From: Prunella strophiata
Taxonomy: Eukaryota > Chordata > Aves > Passeriformes > Prunellidae
Assembly: GCA_036583965.1 (NCBI GenBank)
Contig: JAZBQD010000007.1
Location: 1 to 64,000 of the forward strand
DNA: 64,000 nucleotides
Direction of reading: 5' to 3'
Both the position numbers and the translations under genes were made by a program. Every line of letters starts with the position of its first letter. Position 1 is the first letter of the stretch. The notes beneath the pieces were generated by a model. That model saw only the letters and a program-made list of their open reading frames with translations, was not told the origin of the DNA and did not search any database. Positions 1 to 12,600 of this stretch are shown here, piece after piece.

Positions 1-360
1 GGGCGGCGCTCGGTGAGGGCAGCGGAGGGAGTGTGGGGACAGGGACGGGCACTCCTGAGGGTGAGGGACCCCCGCCCGGCCCGTCGGTACCGGAGCGGTT
101 TGGGGAATGCTCGCGGAGAGCCCGGGCCGCCCCCGTGGTGAGGCCGCTGTGGGCGCCGCCATGTTGAGGCAAAGATGGCGGCGGTGTAAACAAAGGCCGG
201 GGTTCATGGCCGGCCTTGTGTGGCCTCAGCGTCCCCTCGGTGTCCCCCTGTCCCCGTGGGTCTCTGTCCTCATGTTCCTGTGTGTCTGTGTGCCCAGATC
301 ACCACAGCCGCGTGTTCTCCTGTCCCCGTGTCCCCATGGCTCCAGTGTCCCCAAATGACC
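1..360. promoter_or_regulatory. CpG-rich TATA-less promoter with YY1-like sites
   Basis: The sequence is GC- and CpG-rich. It contains AAGATGGCGGC near 172-183, which matches the YY1 consensus, and a second ATGGCGGC-type core on the minus strand (GCCGCCATGTTG near 156-167). No TATA box is seen. Such paired YY1 cores mark the start sites of many housekeeping genes. In human the gene just beyond the 3' end of ARHGAP30 is USF1, in the same orientation, so this may be the USF1 promoter firing out of the window on the minus strand. That identity is inferred from synteny only. No coding exon is recognised here. Confidence 0.45.
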
Positions 361-660
361 TCATGTCCCCATGTCCCAATGTCCCCATGTGTCCCTGTCC
401 CAGTGTCCCCAAATGTCCCCATGTCCTCAATGTTTCTAAGTTTAAAAAGGAAAGTTTTAAAGAAAATTTTAAAATTAAATAATAATAATTTTAAAAGAAA
501 TAAAATAATAGAAAGGGTAAAAAAATAAATTAAAAATAAATTTAAAAATAAAAAAGTCAAGTAAAGTAAAATATTAAAATTTAAATTATAAAATTAAACT
601 GAAATAAAATAAAAAATAAAAACTATAAATAAACACCAACAACTCACCAGCATCTCTCGC
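361..660. other. A/T-rich low-complexity spacer
   Basis: This is a short run of CCCATGTCC-like repeats followed by about 200 bp of A-rich DNA (AAATAAA and TTTTAAA strings). It contrasts sharply with the surrounding GC-rich arrays. No gene is seen. It lies between the candidate promoter at 1-360 and the poly(A) signal of ARHGAP30. Confidence 0.6.
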
Positions 661-683
661 GCTGCAATTCTCACCTTGTTGTC

Positions 684-689
684 TTTATT
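684..689 (-). terminator. ARHGAP30: poly(A) signal of ARHGAP30
   Basis: TTTATT on the plus strand reads AATAAA on the minus strand, in the context AATAATAAAGAC. It lies about 70 bp beyond the stop codon of the long last-exon frame (stop at 757-759). This gives a short 3' UTR and supports the last-exon model. Confidence 0.6.
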
Positions 690-3600
690 ATTACCATTTA
701 ATTATCATTTTATCATTATCTATTTGCACTCTGCTCTGGGGGGGCTCTGCCTGCGCTCAGCGCTCCCCCCCCAGGGCTGCCAGGGGGTCCCGGGGGGATC
801 CAGGGGGTCCCAGTGGGATTTGGGGGGCTCCAAGGGGGATTTGGGGGGATCCCAGCGGGATTTGAGGGGATCCAAAAGGGATTTGGGGGCTCCAAGGGGG
901 ATTTGGGGGGGATCCCAGAGGGATTATTGGGGGGCTCCAAGGGGATTTGGGGGGGTCCCAGTGGGATTTGGGGAGGTCCCAAGGGGATTTGGGGGGGTCC
1001 CAGCGGGATTTGAGGGGATCCAAGGGGGATTTGGGGGGGATCCCAAGGGGATTTGGGGGGATGCCAGTGGGATTTGGGGGGGTCCCGGGGGGATTTGGGG
1101 GGCTCCAAGGGGGATTTGGGGGGGTCCCAGCGGGATTTGAGGGATCCAAAGGGGATTTGGGGGGGTCCCGGGGGGATTTGGGGGGGTCCCGGGGGGATTT
1201 GGGGGGCTCCAAGGGGGATTTGGGGGGCTCCAAGGGGGATTTGGGGGGGTCCCGGGGGGATTTGGGGGGCTCCAAGGGGGATTTGGGGGGGTCCCGGGGG
1301 GATTTGGGGGGCTCCAAGGGGGATTTGGGGGGCTCCAAGGGGGATTTGGGGGGCTCCAAGGGGGATTTGGGGGGCTCCAAGGGGGATTTGGGGGGCTCCA
1401 AGGGGGATTTGGGGGGCTCCAAGGGGGATTTGGGGGGGTCCCAGCGGGATTTGAGGGGATCCAAGGGGGATTTGGGGGGCTCCAAGGGGGATTTGGGGGG
1501 GTCCCGGGGGGATTTGGGGGGGTCCCGGGGGGATTTGGGGGGCTCCAAGGGGGATTTGGGGGGCTCCAAGGGGGATTTGGGGGGGTCCCGGGGGGATTTG
1601 GGGGGCTCCAAGGGGGATTTGGGGGGGTCCCGGGGGGATTTGGGGGGGTCCCGGGGGGATTTGGGGGGGTCCCGGGGGGATTTGGGGGGCTCCAAGGGGG
1701 ATTTGGGGGGCTCCAAGGGGGATTTGGGGGGGTCCCGGGGGGATTTGGGGGGGTCCCGGGGGGATTTGGGGGGCTCCAAGGGGGATTTGGGGGGGTCCCG
1801 GGGGGATTTGGGGGGCTCCAAGGGGGATTTGGGGGGGTCCCGGGGGGATTTGGGGGGGTCCCGGGGGGATTTGGGGGGGTCCCGGGGGGATTTGGGGGGC
1901 TCCAAGGGGGATTTGGGGGGGTCCCGGGGGGATTTGGGGGGGTCCCGGGGGGATTTGGGGGGCTCGGCCAAGATCGGCTCCAGGGATTTGGGGCGCCCGT
2001 CCCAGATCGGATTTGGGGGTCTGGGGGGGTCACCCCAGATCGGCTCCAGGGATTTGGGGGGCTCCAAGGGGGATTTGGGGGGCTCGGCCAAGATCGGCTC
2101 CAGGGATTTGGGGCGCCCGTCCCAGATCGGATTTGGGGGTCTGGGGGGGTCACCCCAGATCGGCTCCAGGGATTTGGGGCGCCCGTCCCAGATCGGATTT
2201 GGGGGTCTGGGGGGGTCACCCCAGATCGGCTCCAGGGATTTGGGGGGCTCATCCTGGATCAGCCCAGTGGGTTTGGGGCTCTCCGGGGATTTGGGGGTCT
2301 CTGGGATCTCTGGGATCTCTGGGATCTCCAGAATCTCCAGGACTTTTGGGATTTCTGGGGTCTCTGGGGTCTCTGGGATCTCCAGGACTTTTGGGATTTC
2401 TGGGGTCTCTGGGGTCTCTGGGATCTCTGGGATCTCCAGGACTTTTGGGATTTCTGGGGTCTCTGGGATCTCTGGGATCTCCAGGACTTTTGGGATTTCT
2501 GGTGTCTCTGGGATCTCTGGAATCTCCAGGACTTTTGGGATTTCTGGGGTCTCTGGGATCTCCAGGACTTTTGGGATTTCTGGGGTCTCTGGGGTCTCTG
2601 GGGTCTCTGGGATCTCCAGGACTTTTGGGATTTCTGGGGTCTCTGGGGTCTCTGGGATCTCCAGGACTTTTGGGATTTCTGGGGTCTCTGGGGTCTCTGG
2701 GGTCTCTGGGGTCTCTGGGGTCTCTGGGGTCTCTGGGGTCTCTGGGGTCTCTGGGGTCTCTGGGATCTCTGGAATCTCCAGGACTTTTGGGATTTCTGGG
2801 GTCTCTGGGGTCTCTGGGGTCTCTGGGGTCTCTGGGGTCTCTGGGGTCTCTGGGGTCTCTGGGATCTCTGGGATCTCCAGGACTTTTGGGATTTCTGGGG
2901 TCTCTGGGGTCTCTGGGGTCTCTGGGGTCTCTGGGGTCTCTGGGGTCTCTGGGGTCTCTGGGGTCTCTGGGATCTCCAGGACTTTTGGGATTTCTGGGGT
3001 CTCTGGGATCTCTGGGATCTCCAGGACTTTTGGGATTTCTGGGGTCTCTGGGGTCTCTGGGGTCTCTGGGGTCTCTGGGGTCTCTGGGGTCTCTGGGGTC
3101 TCTGGGGTCTCTGGGGTCTCTGGGGTCTCTGGGGTCTCTGGGATCTCCAGGACTTTTGGGATTTCTGGGGTCTCTGGGGTCTCTGGGGTCTCTGGGGTCT
3201 CTGGGATCTCTGGGATCTCTGGGATCTCTGGAATCTCCAGGACTTTTGGGGTCTTTGGGATCTCTGGGATCTCTGGGATCTCCAGGACTTCTGGGGTCTC
3301 TGGGATCTCCAGAATCTCCAGGACTTTTGGGATTTCTGGGGTCTCTGGGGTTTCTGGGTTCTTGGGGATCTCTGGGGTCTTCAGAATCTCCAGGACTTTT
3401 GGGGTCTCTGAGATCTCTGGGATCTCCAGGACTTCCAGGATTTCTGGTGTCTCTGGGGTCTCTGGGATCTCTGGGATCTCCAGGATCTCCAGGACTTCCA
3501 GGATTTCTGGTGTCTCTGGGATCTCTGGAATCTCCAGGATCTCTGGGGTCTCTGGGATCTCTGGGATCTCTGGGATCTCCAGGATCTCTCTGCTCTCCAG

Positions 3601-6600
3601 GCTCTCCAGGGCTGTCCCCTCTCCCGGGGGTCCCTCGGGGGTCCCCAGGGGGCTGAGCTCGTCGGGGGCGCTCAGGAAGATCTCGTCGGGGTCGGAGTCG
3701 GGGTCGGAGGCGCCGGGGGCCAGGAAGAACATCCCATTGATCCTATCCCATTGATCCCATTGATCCCATTGATCCCATTGATCCCACTGATCCCATTGAT
3801 CCCATTGATCCATCCCATTGATCCCATCCCATGGATCCCATTGATCCCATTGATCCTATCCCATTGATCCCATCCCATTGATCCCATCGATCCCATCCCA
3901 TCGATCCCATTGATCCCATCCCATTGATCCCATCGATCCCATCCCATCGATCCCATCCCATCGATCCCATCCCATCGATCCCATTGATCCCATTGATCCC
4001 ATTGATCCCATCGATCCCATTGATCCCATTGATCCATCCCATTGATCCCATTGATCCTATCCCATTGATCCCATTGATCCCATTGATCCCACTGATCCTA
4101 TCCCATTGATCCCATTGATCCTATCCCATTGATCCCATCGATCCCATTGATCCCACTGATCCCATTGATCCCATTGATCCCATTGATCCATCCCATTGAT
4201 CCCATTGATCCCATTGATCCCATTGATCCCATTGATCCCATCGATCCCATCGATCCCATTGATCCCATTGATCCCATCGATCCCATTGATCCCATTGATC
4301 CCACTGATCCTATCCCATTGATCCCATTGATCCTATCCCATTGATCCCATCGATCCCATTGATCCCATTGATCCATCCCATTGATCCCATTGATCCCATT
4401 GATCCCATTGATCCCATCCCATTGATCCCATCGATCCCATTGATCCCATTGATCCCATCGATCCCATTGATCCCATTGATCCCATTGATCCCATTGATCC
4501 CATCGATCCCATTGATCCCATTGATCCTATCCCATTGATCCCATCGATCCCATTGATCCATCCCATTGATCCCATCGATCCCATTGATCCCATTGATCCC
4601 ATTGATCCATCCCATTGATCCCATCCCATTGATCCCATTGATCCTATCCCATTGATCCCATGGATCCCATCGACCCCATTGATCCCATCCCATTGATCCC
4701 ATCCCATTGATCCCATTGATCCCATCCCATCGATCCCATTGATCCCATCGATCCCATCCCATCGATCCCATTGATCCCATCCCATTGATCCCATCGATCC
4801 CATTGATCCCATCCCATTGATCCCATCGATCCCATTGATCCCATCGATCCCATTGATCCCATCGATCCCATTGATCCCATTGATCCCACTGATCCCATTG
4901 ATCCCATCGATCCCATCCCATCGATCCCACTGATCCCATCGATCCCACTGATCCCATTGATCCCATCGATCCCATTGATCCCATTGATCCCACTGATCCC
5001 ATTGATCCCATCCCATTGATCCCATTGATCCCATGGATCCCATTGATCCCACTGATCCTATCCCATTGATCCCACTGATCCCATTGATCCCATCGATCCC
5101 ATTGATCCATCCCATTGATCCCATCCCATGATCCCATTGATCCCATTGATCCATCCCATTGATCCCATTGATCCCATCGATCCCATTGATCCCACTGATC
5201 CTATCCCATTGATCCCATCCCATTGATCCCATCGATCCCATTGATCCCATCCCATTGATCCCATCGATCCCATTGATCCCATCGATCCCATCCCATCGAT
5301 CCCATTGATCCCATCGATCCCATCCCATCGATCCCATTGATCCCATTGATCCCATTGATCCCATTGATCCTATCCCATTGATCCCACTGATCCTATCCCA
5401 TTGATCCCATTGATCCCATTGATCCTATCCCATTGATCCCATTGATCCTATCCCATTGATCCCACTGATCCTATCCCATTGATCCCATCGATCCCATTGA
5501 TCCCATTGATCCCACTGATCCTATCCCATTGATCCCATTGATCCATCGATCCCATTGATCCCATCCCATTGATCCCATTGATCCCATTGATCCCATCCCA
5601 TCGATCCCATCGATCCCATTGATCCCATCCCATTGATCCCATTGATCCCATTGATCCTATCCCATTGATCCCATTGATTCCCCGGTGTCCCCATGATCCC
5701 GGTGTCCCCATAACCCCGGTGTCCCCCCGATCCCGGTGTCCCCATAACCCCGGTGTCCCCCCGATCCCGGTGTCCCCATGATCCCGGTGTCCCCATAACC
5801 CCGGTGTCCCCCCGATCCCGGTGTCCCCATAACCCCGGTGTCCCCCCGATCCCGGTGTCCCCATAACCCCGGTGTCCCCCCGATCCCGGTGTCCCCATAA
5901 CCCCGGTGTCCCCCCGATCCCGGTGTCCCCATGATCCCGGTGTCCCCATAACCCCGGTGTCCCCCCGATCCCGGTGTCCCCATAACCCCGGTGTCCCCCC
6001 GATCCCGGTGTCCCCATAACCCCGGTGTCCCCCCGATCCCGGTGTCCCCATAACCCCGGTGTCCCCCCGATCCCGGTGTCCCCATAACCCCGGTGTCCCC
6101 CCGATCCCGGTGTCCCCATGATCCCGGTGTCCCCATAACCCCGGTGTCCCCCCGATCCCGGTGTCCCCATGATCCCGGTGTCCCCATGATCCCGGTGTCC
6201 CCATGATCCCGGTGTCCCCATAACCCCGGTGTCCCCCCGATCCCGGTGTCCCCATAACCCCGGTGTCCCCCCGATCCCGGTGTCCCCATAACCCCGGTGT
6301 CCCCCCGATCCCGGTGTCCCCATAACCCCGGTGTCCCCCCGATCCCGGTGTCCCCATAACCCCGGTGTCCCCCCCAACCCCGATGTCCCCCTATCCCGGT
6401 GTCCCCATGATCCCGGTGTCCCCATAACCCCGGTGTCCCCCCGATCCCGGTGTCCCCATAACCCCGGTGTCCCCCCGATCCCGGTGTCCCCATAACCCCG
6501 GTGTCCCCCCGATCCCGCGGGGGTCCCACCCCGCCCGCTCTCACCGGAGCGGGGCCGGGGGTCCCGGGCGGGCTCGGGGGGGCTGCCGGGGGTCTGTTCC

Positions 6601-9600
6601 CGTTCCAGCGCGGGGCACGGGAGCCCCCGGGTGAGGCGGGACAGGTTGGAGGTGATGTGGAACGGGACGGTGACCGAGAAGGGGCCCGAGATGTGGAGCC
6701 CCGCGCATTTCTCGGCGCGGGAGCGGCCGCAGCCCCCCGACCCCGCCCGGGGGGCTTTGGGGGTGGTGGGCTCCGACTTGGTGCTGCTCTCGCCGAGCCG
6801 CTTCCTCCGGGGGCTCCTCCAGGCTCTCGTCCAGCTCCGGGGGCGGCTTCCTGGGCCGGGGGGGGTCGGCGGTCCGATCTGTGCTGCCGCTGCGGCCGCA
6901 GCTTCACCACCGACAGCTTCGGCACAGGCCGCGAGGCGTCCGCGCCTGCGGAGGGGCGAGTCCGGACAGCGGGGCCTGGGGACACCTGGGATACACCTGG
7001 GGACACCTGGGATACACCTGGGGACACCTGGGATACACCTGGGGACACCTGGGATACACCTGGGGACACCTGGGATACACCTGGGGACACCTGGGATACA
7101 CCTGGGGACACCTGGGATACACCTGGGGACACCTGGGATACACCTGGGGACACCTGGGATACACCTGGGGACACCTGGGATACACCTGGGGACACCTGGG
7201 ATACACCTGGGGACATCTGGGATACACCTGGGGACACCTGGGATACACCTGGGGACACCTGGGATACACCTGGGGACACCTGGGATACACCTGGGGACAC
7301 CTGGGATACACCTGGGGACACCTGGGCACACCTGGGGACACCTGGGCACACCTGGGGACACCTGGGATACACCTGGGGACATCTGGGATACACCTGGGGA
7401 CATCTGGGATACACCTGGGGACATCTGGGATACACCTGGGGGCACCTGGGCACACCTGGGGACACCTGGGATACACCTGGGGACATCTGGGATACACCTG
7501 GGTACACCTGGGATACACCTGGGGACACCTGGGATACACCTGGGGGCACCTGGGATACACCTGGGGGCACCTGGGCACACCTGGGGACACCTGGGGACAT
7601 CTGGGATACACCTGGGGACATCTGGGATACACCTGGGGACATCTGGGATACACCTGGGGACACCTGGGATACACCTGGGGACACCTGGGATACACCTGGG
7701 GACATCTGGGATACACCTGGGGACATCTGGGATACACCTGGGGACATCTGGGATACACCTGGGGACATCTGGGATACACCTGGGGGCACCTGGGCACACC
7801 TGGGGACACCTGGGCACACCTGGGGACACCTGGGATACACCTGGGGACACCTGGGCACACCTGGGGACACCTGGGGTACACCTGGGGACATCTGGGATAC
7901 ACCTGGGGACATCTGGGATACACCTGGGGACATCTGGGATACACCTGGGGACATCTGGGATACACCTGGGGACACCTGGGATACACCTGGGGACACCTGG
8001 GATACACCTGGGGACATCTGGGATACACCTGGGGACATCTGGGATACACCTGGGGACATCTGGGATACACCTGGGGACACCTGGGATACACCTGGGGACA
8101 CCTGGGATACACCTGGGGACACCTGGGATACACCTGGGGACACCTGGGATACACCTGGGGACATCTGGGATACACCTGGGTGCACCTGGGCACACCTGGG
8201 GACACCTGGGATACACCTGGGGACACCTGGGATACACCTGGGGACACCTGGGATACACCTGGGGACACCTGGGATACACCTGGGGACACCTGGGCACACC
8301 TGGGGACACCTGGGATACACCTGGGGACACCTGGGATACACCTGGGGACACCTGGGATACACCTGGGGACATCTGGGAGACACCTGGGGACACCTGGGAT
8401 ACACCTGGGGGCACCTGGGCACACCTGGGGACACCTGGGATACACCTGGGGACATCTGGGATACACCTGGGGACATCTGGGATACACCTGGGGACATCTG
8501 GGATACACCTGGGGACATCTGGGATACACCTGGGGACATCTGGGATACACCTGGGGACACCTGGGATACACCTGGGGGCACCTGGGCACACCTGGGGACA
8601 CCTGGGCACACCTGGGGACACCTGGGATACACCTGGGGACACCTGGGATACACCTGGGGACACCTGGGATACACCTGGGGACATCTGGGATACACCTGGG
8701 GACACCTGGGATACACCTGGGCACACCTGGGATACACCTGGGCACACCTGGGATACACCTGGGCACACCTGGGATACACCTGGGCACACCTGGGGACACC
8801 TGGGCACACCTGAGATACACCTGGGGACACCTGGGATACACCTGGGATACACCTGGGGACATCTGGGATACACCTGGGATACACCTGGGCACACCTGGGA
8901 TACACCTGGGGACACCTGGGATACACCTGGGATACACCTGGGCACACCTGGGGACACCTGGGATACACCTGGGCACACCTGGGGACACCTGGGATACACC
9001 TGGGGACACCTGGGCACACCTGGGGACACCTGGGCACACCTGGGGACACCTGGGCACACCTGGGATACACCTGGGCACACCTGGGGACACCTGGGCACAC
9101 CTGGGGACACCTGGGATACACCTGGGATACACCTGGGGACACCTGGGATACACCTGGGATACACCTGGGGACACCTGGGATACACCTGGGATACACCTGG
9201 GATACACCTGGGGACATCTGGGATACACCTGGGATACACCTGGGGACATCTGGGATACACCTGGGCACACCTGGGGGACATCTGAACACACCTGGGCACA
9301 CCTGGAGGGACACCTGGGGGACACCTGGGCACACCCTGGCACACCTGAGGCCACCTTGATCACAGTGAGCTGGGACCACCTGAGCCAGGCCCGGGATTTG
9401 GGGGTCCCTGGGGGTCCCCGGGGTGGGGCAGGGGTGTCACCTGTGCCCAGGTGGCCCCAGGTGGCCCCAGGTGGCCCCAGGTGGCCGTACCTGTGCTCGC
9501 TGAGCTCGATGATGGTGTGGTAGGGCCTCATCTGGGGGGGGCCATCCCCCTGGCTCAGCACAGCTGGGACGTGCAGGGGGGGGGCACCCCCGGGCAGGAG

Positions 9601-12600
9601 CAGAGAGCGACGGGCACAGTCCCCACCTGGCACCCCAAAATCGTGACACTGTCACCCCTGGGACCCTCAGTGTCCTGGGACCCCAAAATGTGACACTGTC
9701 ACCTCACAGACCCCAACCTGGGAGCAGGGAATGACCCGGGGACAGTCCCCACCTGGCACCCCAAAACGTGACACTGTCACCTGAGGGACCCTCAGTGTCC
9801 TGAGACCCCAAAATGTGACAGTGTCACCCCTGGGACCCTCAGTGTCCTGGGACCCCAAAATGTGACACTGTCACCTCAGAGACCCCAACATGCGAGCAGG
9901 GAGTGATGGGGGATTCCCCACCTGGAGACCCCCAAAAATGGGGTGTCAATGTTTCATGGGACCCCCAATGTCCCCTTGGGACCCCCACCCAAGGTCAGGG
10001 GGCATTCCCCACCTGGAGACCCCCAAATTGGGGTGTCAATGTCCCCCCAGGATCAGGGAATGATGGGTGGGATACCCCAGCTGGAGACCCCTGAAAATGG
10101 GGTGTCAGTGTCCCCTGGGACCCCCAATCTCCCCTTGGGACCCCCACCCAAGGTCAGGGGTGATTCCCCACCTGGAGACTCCCCAAAAAATTGGGTGACC
10201 CACCAGGATCAGGGAATGCTGGGGTGAATTCCCCACCCGGAGACCCCCAAACCGCTGTCCCCCCGCTGTCCCCCCGCTGTCCCCACGGTGTCCCCCCGCT
10301 GTCCCCCCTCTGTCCCCCCTCTGTCCCCACGGTGTCCCCCCGCTGTCCCCGCGGTGTCCCCGCACCTCGGAGCGGCGCGTCCCCGAAGAGCTGCTCCACG
10401 TGGGTGAGGATGAACTCCACCACGATGGACTGCACGCGCACCTCCATGAACGCTGCTGTGCCATTGAACCCCGAGGCCTCGATGTCCCTGGAGCTGGGGA
10501 CAGCGGGGACAGCAGGGTCACCATGGGGTGAGGGGACAGCGGGGACAGTGGGGTCACCTCGGAGTGAGGGGACAGCAGGGTCACCACACGGTGAGGGGAC
10601 AGCAGGGGACACACAGGGTCACCTCAGGGTGGAGGGTGACAGGGCTAGGGTTAAAGGGGTGACAGTGACAGGGCTGGCAGTGACAGAGCTGGTGTGACAG
10701 GGCTGATGGTGACAGGGCTGATGGTGACAGGGCTGATGGTGACAGGGCTGATGGTGACAGGGCTGATGGTGACAGGGCTGATGGTGACAGGGCTGATGGT
10801 GACAGGGCTGATGGTGACAGGGCTGATGGTGACAGGGCTGATGGTGACAGGGCTGATGGTGACAGGGCTGATGGTGACAGGGCTGATGGTGACAGGGCTG
10901 ATGGTGACAGGGCTGATGGTGACAGGGCTGATGGTGACAGGGCTGATGGTGACAGGGCTGATGGTGACAGGGCTGATGGTGACAGGGCTGATGGTGACAG
11001 GGCTGATGGTGACAGGGCTGATGGTGACGGCTGACAGTGATTGGGACGGACGGTGACAGTGACAAGTGACAATGGCAGGGCTGGCAGTGACCGGACTGAG
11101 GGTGACAGGCACAGGTGACAGGCACAGTTGACAGCGACAGGTGTCCCTCACCGCAGCAGGTTGGGGGCCCAGACGATGGCCAGGTTCCGCGCGTGCATGT
11201 TGGTGCGCGCACTGTGCGCGGCCATGCGCAGCAGGTGGCGCATCAGGAACTCCAGCGTCCTGCGACACCGGCGACACCTCAGCCCGCGCCACCCCTCCGG
11301 GGGACACCGCCGGGGCCACGGGGATGTCCCCAAACCCCCCCGTCACCTGTAGTGCGGCTCCGGCAGCTCCTTGAGCACCTCCTTGATCTTCACCAGCCGC
11401 GCCTCCTCCATCTGGGTGGCCACGGCGTCCTGCGGGCACAGCGCGGTGACGGGGCCGCCCGCCGCGCTGGGCACGCTCTGGGGACATTTGGGGACATTTG
11501 GGGACTCACGGCGAACTTGTCGTAGAGCTGGTAGGTGAGCAGGGGGTTGGGCAGCTCGCGGCAGTAGGCCTTGCACAGGGAGCTGACGCAGTGAACGTCC
11601 TGCAGGTAAACGTCCCGCGACAGGTCCGGGCTGCGCTGCGCCTCGAACTCCTGCCTGGGGTTTGGGATTTGGGGTTTGGGTTTGGGATTGGGGGTTTGGG
11701 ATCGAGATTGGGGGTTTGGGATCGAGATTGGGGGTTTGGGATCGAGATTGGGGGTTTGGGATTGGGGGTTTGGGATTGGGATTTGGGGAGTTTGGGGTTC
11801 GGGGTTTGAGAATATGGGATTGGGGATTGGGATTGGGATTGGGGTCCGGGCTGCGCTGCGCCTCGAACTCCTGCCTGGGGTTTGGGATTTGGGGTTTGGG
11901 ATTGGGATTTGGGGTTTGGGATCGAGATTGGGGGTTTGGGATCGAGATTGGGGGTTTGGGATTGGGATTTGGGGAGTTTGGGGTTCGGGGTTTGAGAATA
12001 TGGGATTGGGGATTGGGATTGGGGTCTGGGCTGCGCTGCGCCTCGAACTCCTGCCTGGGGTTTGGGATTGGGATTTGGGGAGTTTGGGGTTCGGGGTTTG
12101 AGAATATGGGATTGGGATTGGGATTGGGGTCTGGGCTGCGCTGCGCCTCGAACTCCTGCCTGGGGTTTGGGATTTGGGGTTTGGGGTTTGGGATTGGGGG
12201 TTTGGGATTGGGATTTGGGGTTTGGGGTTTGGGATTGGGGTCTGGGCTGCGCTGCGCCTCGGATCCCATCCCATCCCATCCCATCCCATCCCATCCCATC
12301 CCATCCCATCCCATCCCATCCCATCCCATCCCATCCCATCCCATCCCATCCCATCCCATCCCATCCCATCCCATCCCATCCCATCCCATCCCATCCCATC
12401 CCATCCCATCCCATCCCATCCCATCCCATCCCATCCCATCCCATCCCATCCCATCCCATCCCATCCCATCCCATCCCATCCCATCCCATCCCATCCCATC
12501 CCATCCCATCCCATCCCATCCCATCCCATCCCATCCCATCCCATCCCATCCCATCCCATCCCATCCCATCCCATCCCATCCCATCCCATCCCATCCCATC

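Noticed and set aside
757..9633. Long overlapping open frames on both strands (DQWDQW, GMGSMG, IPGVPRC, HLGYTWG peptides)
   Set aside because: They are translations of 9-, 17- and 20-bp satellites whose units lack stop codons in several frames. Only the last-exon frame of ARHGAP30 has conserved sequence, a stop and a poly(A) signal to support it.
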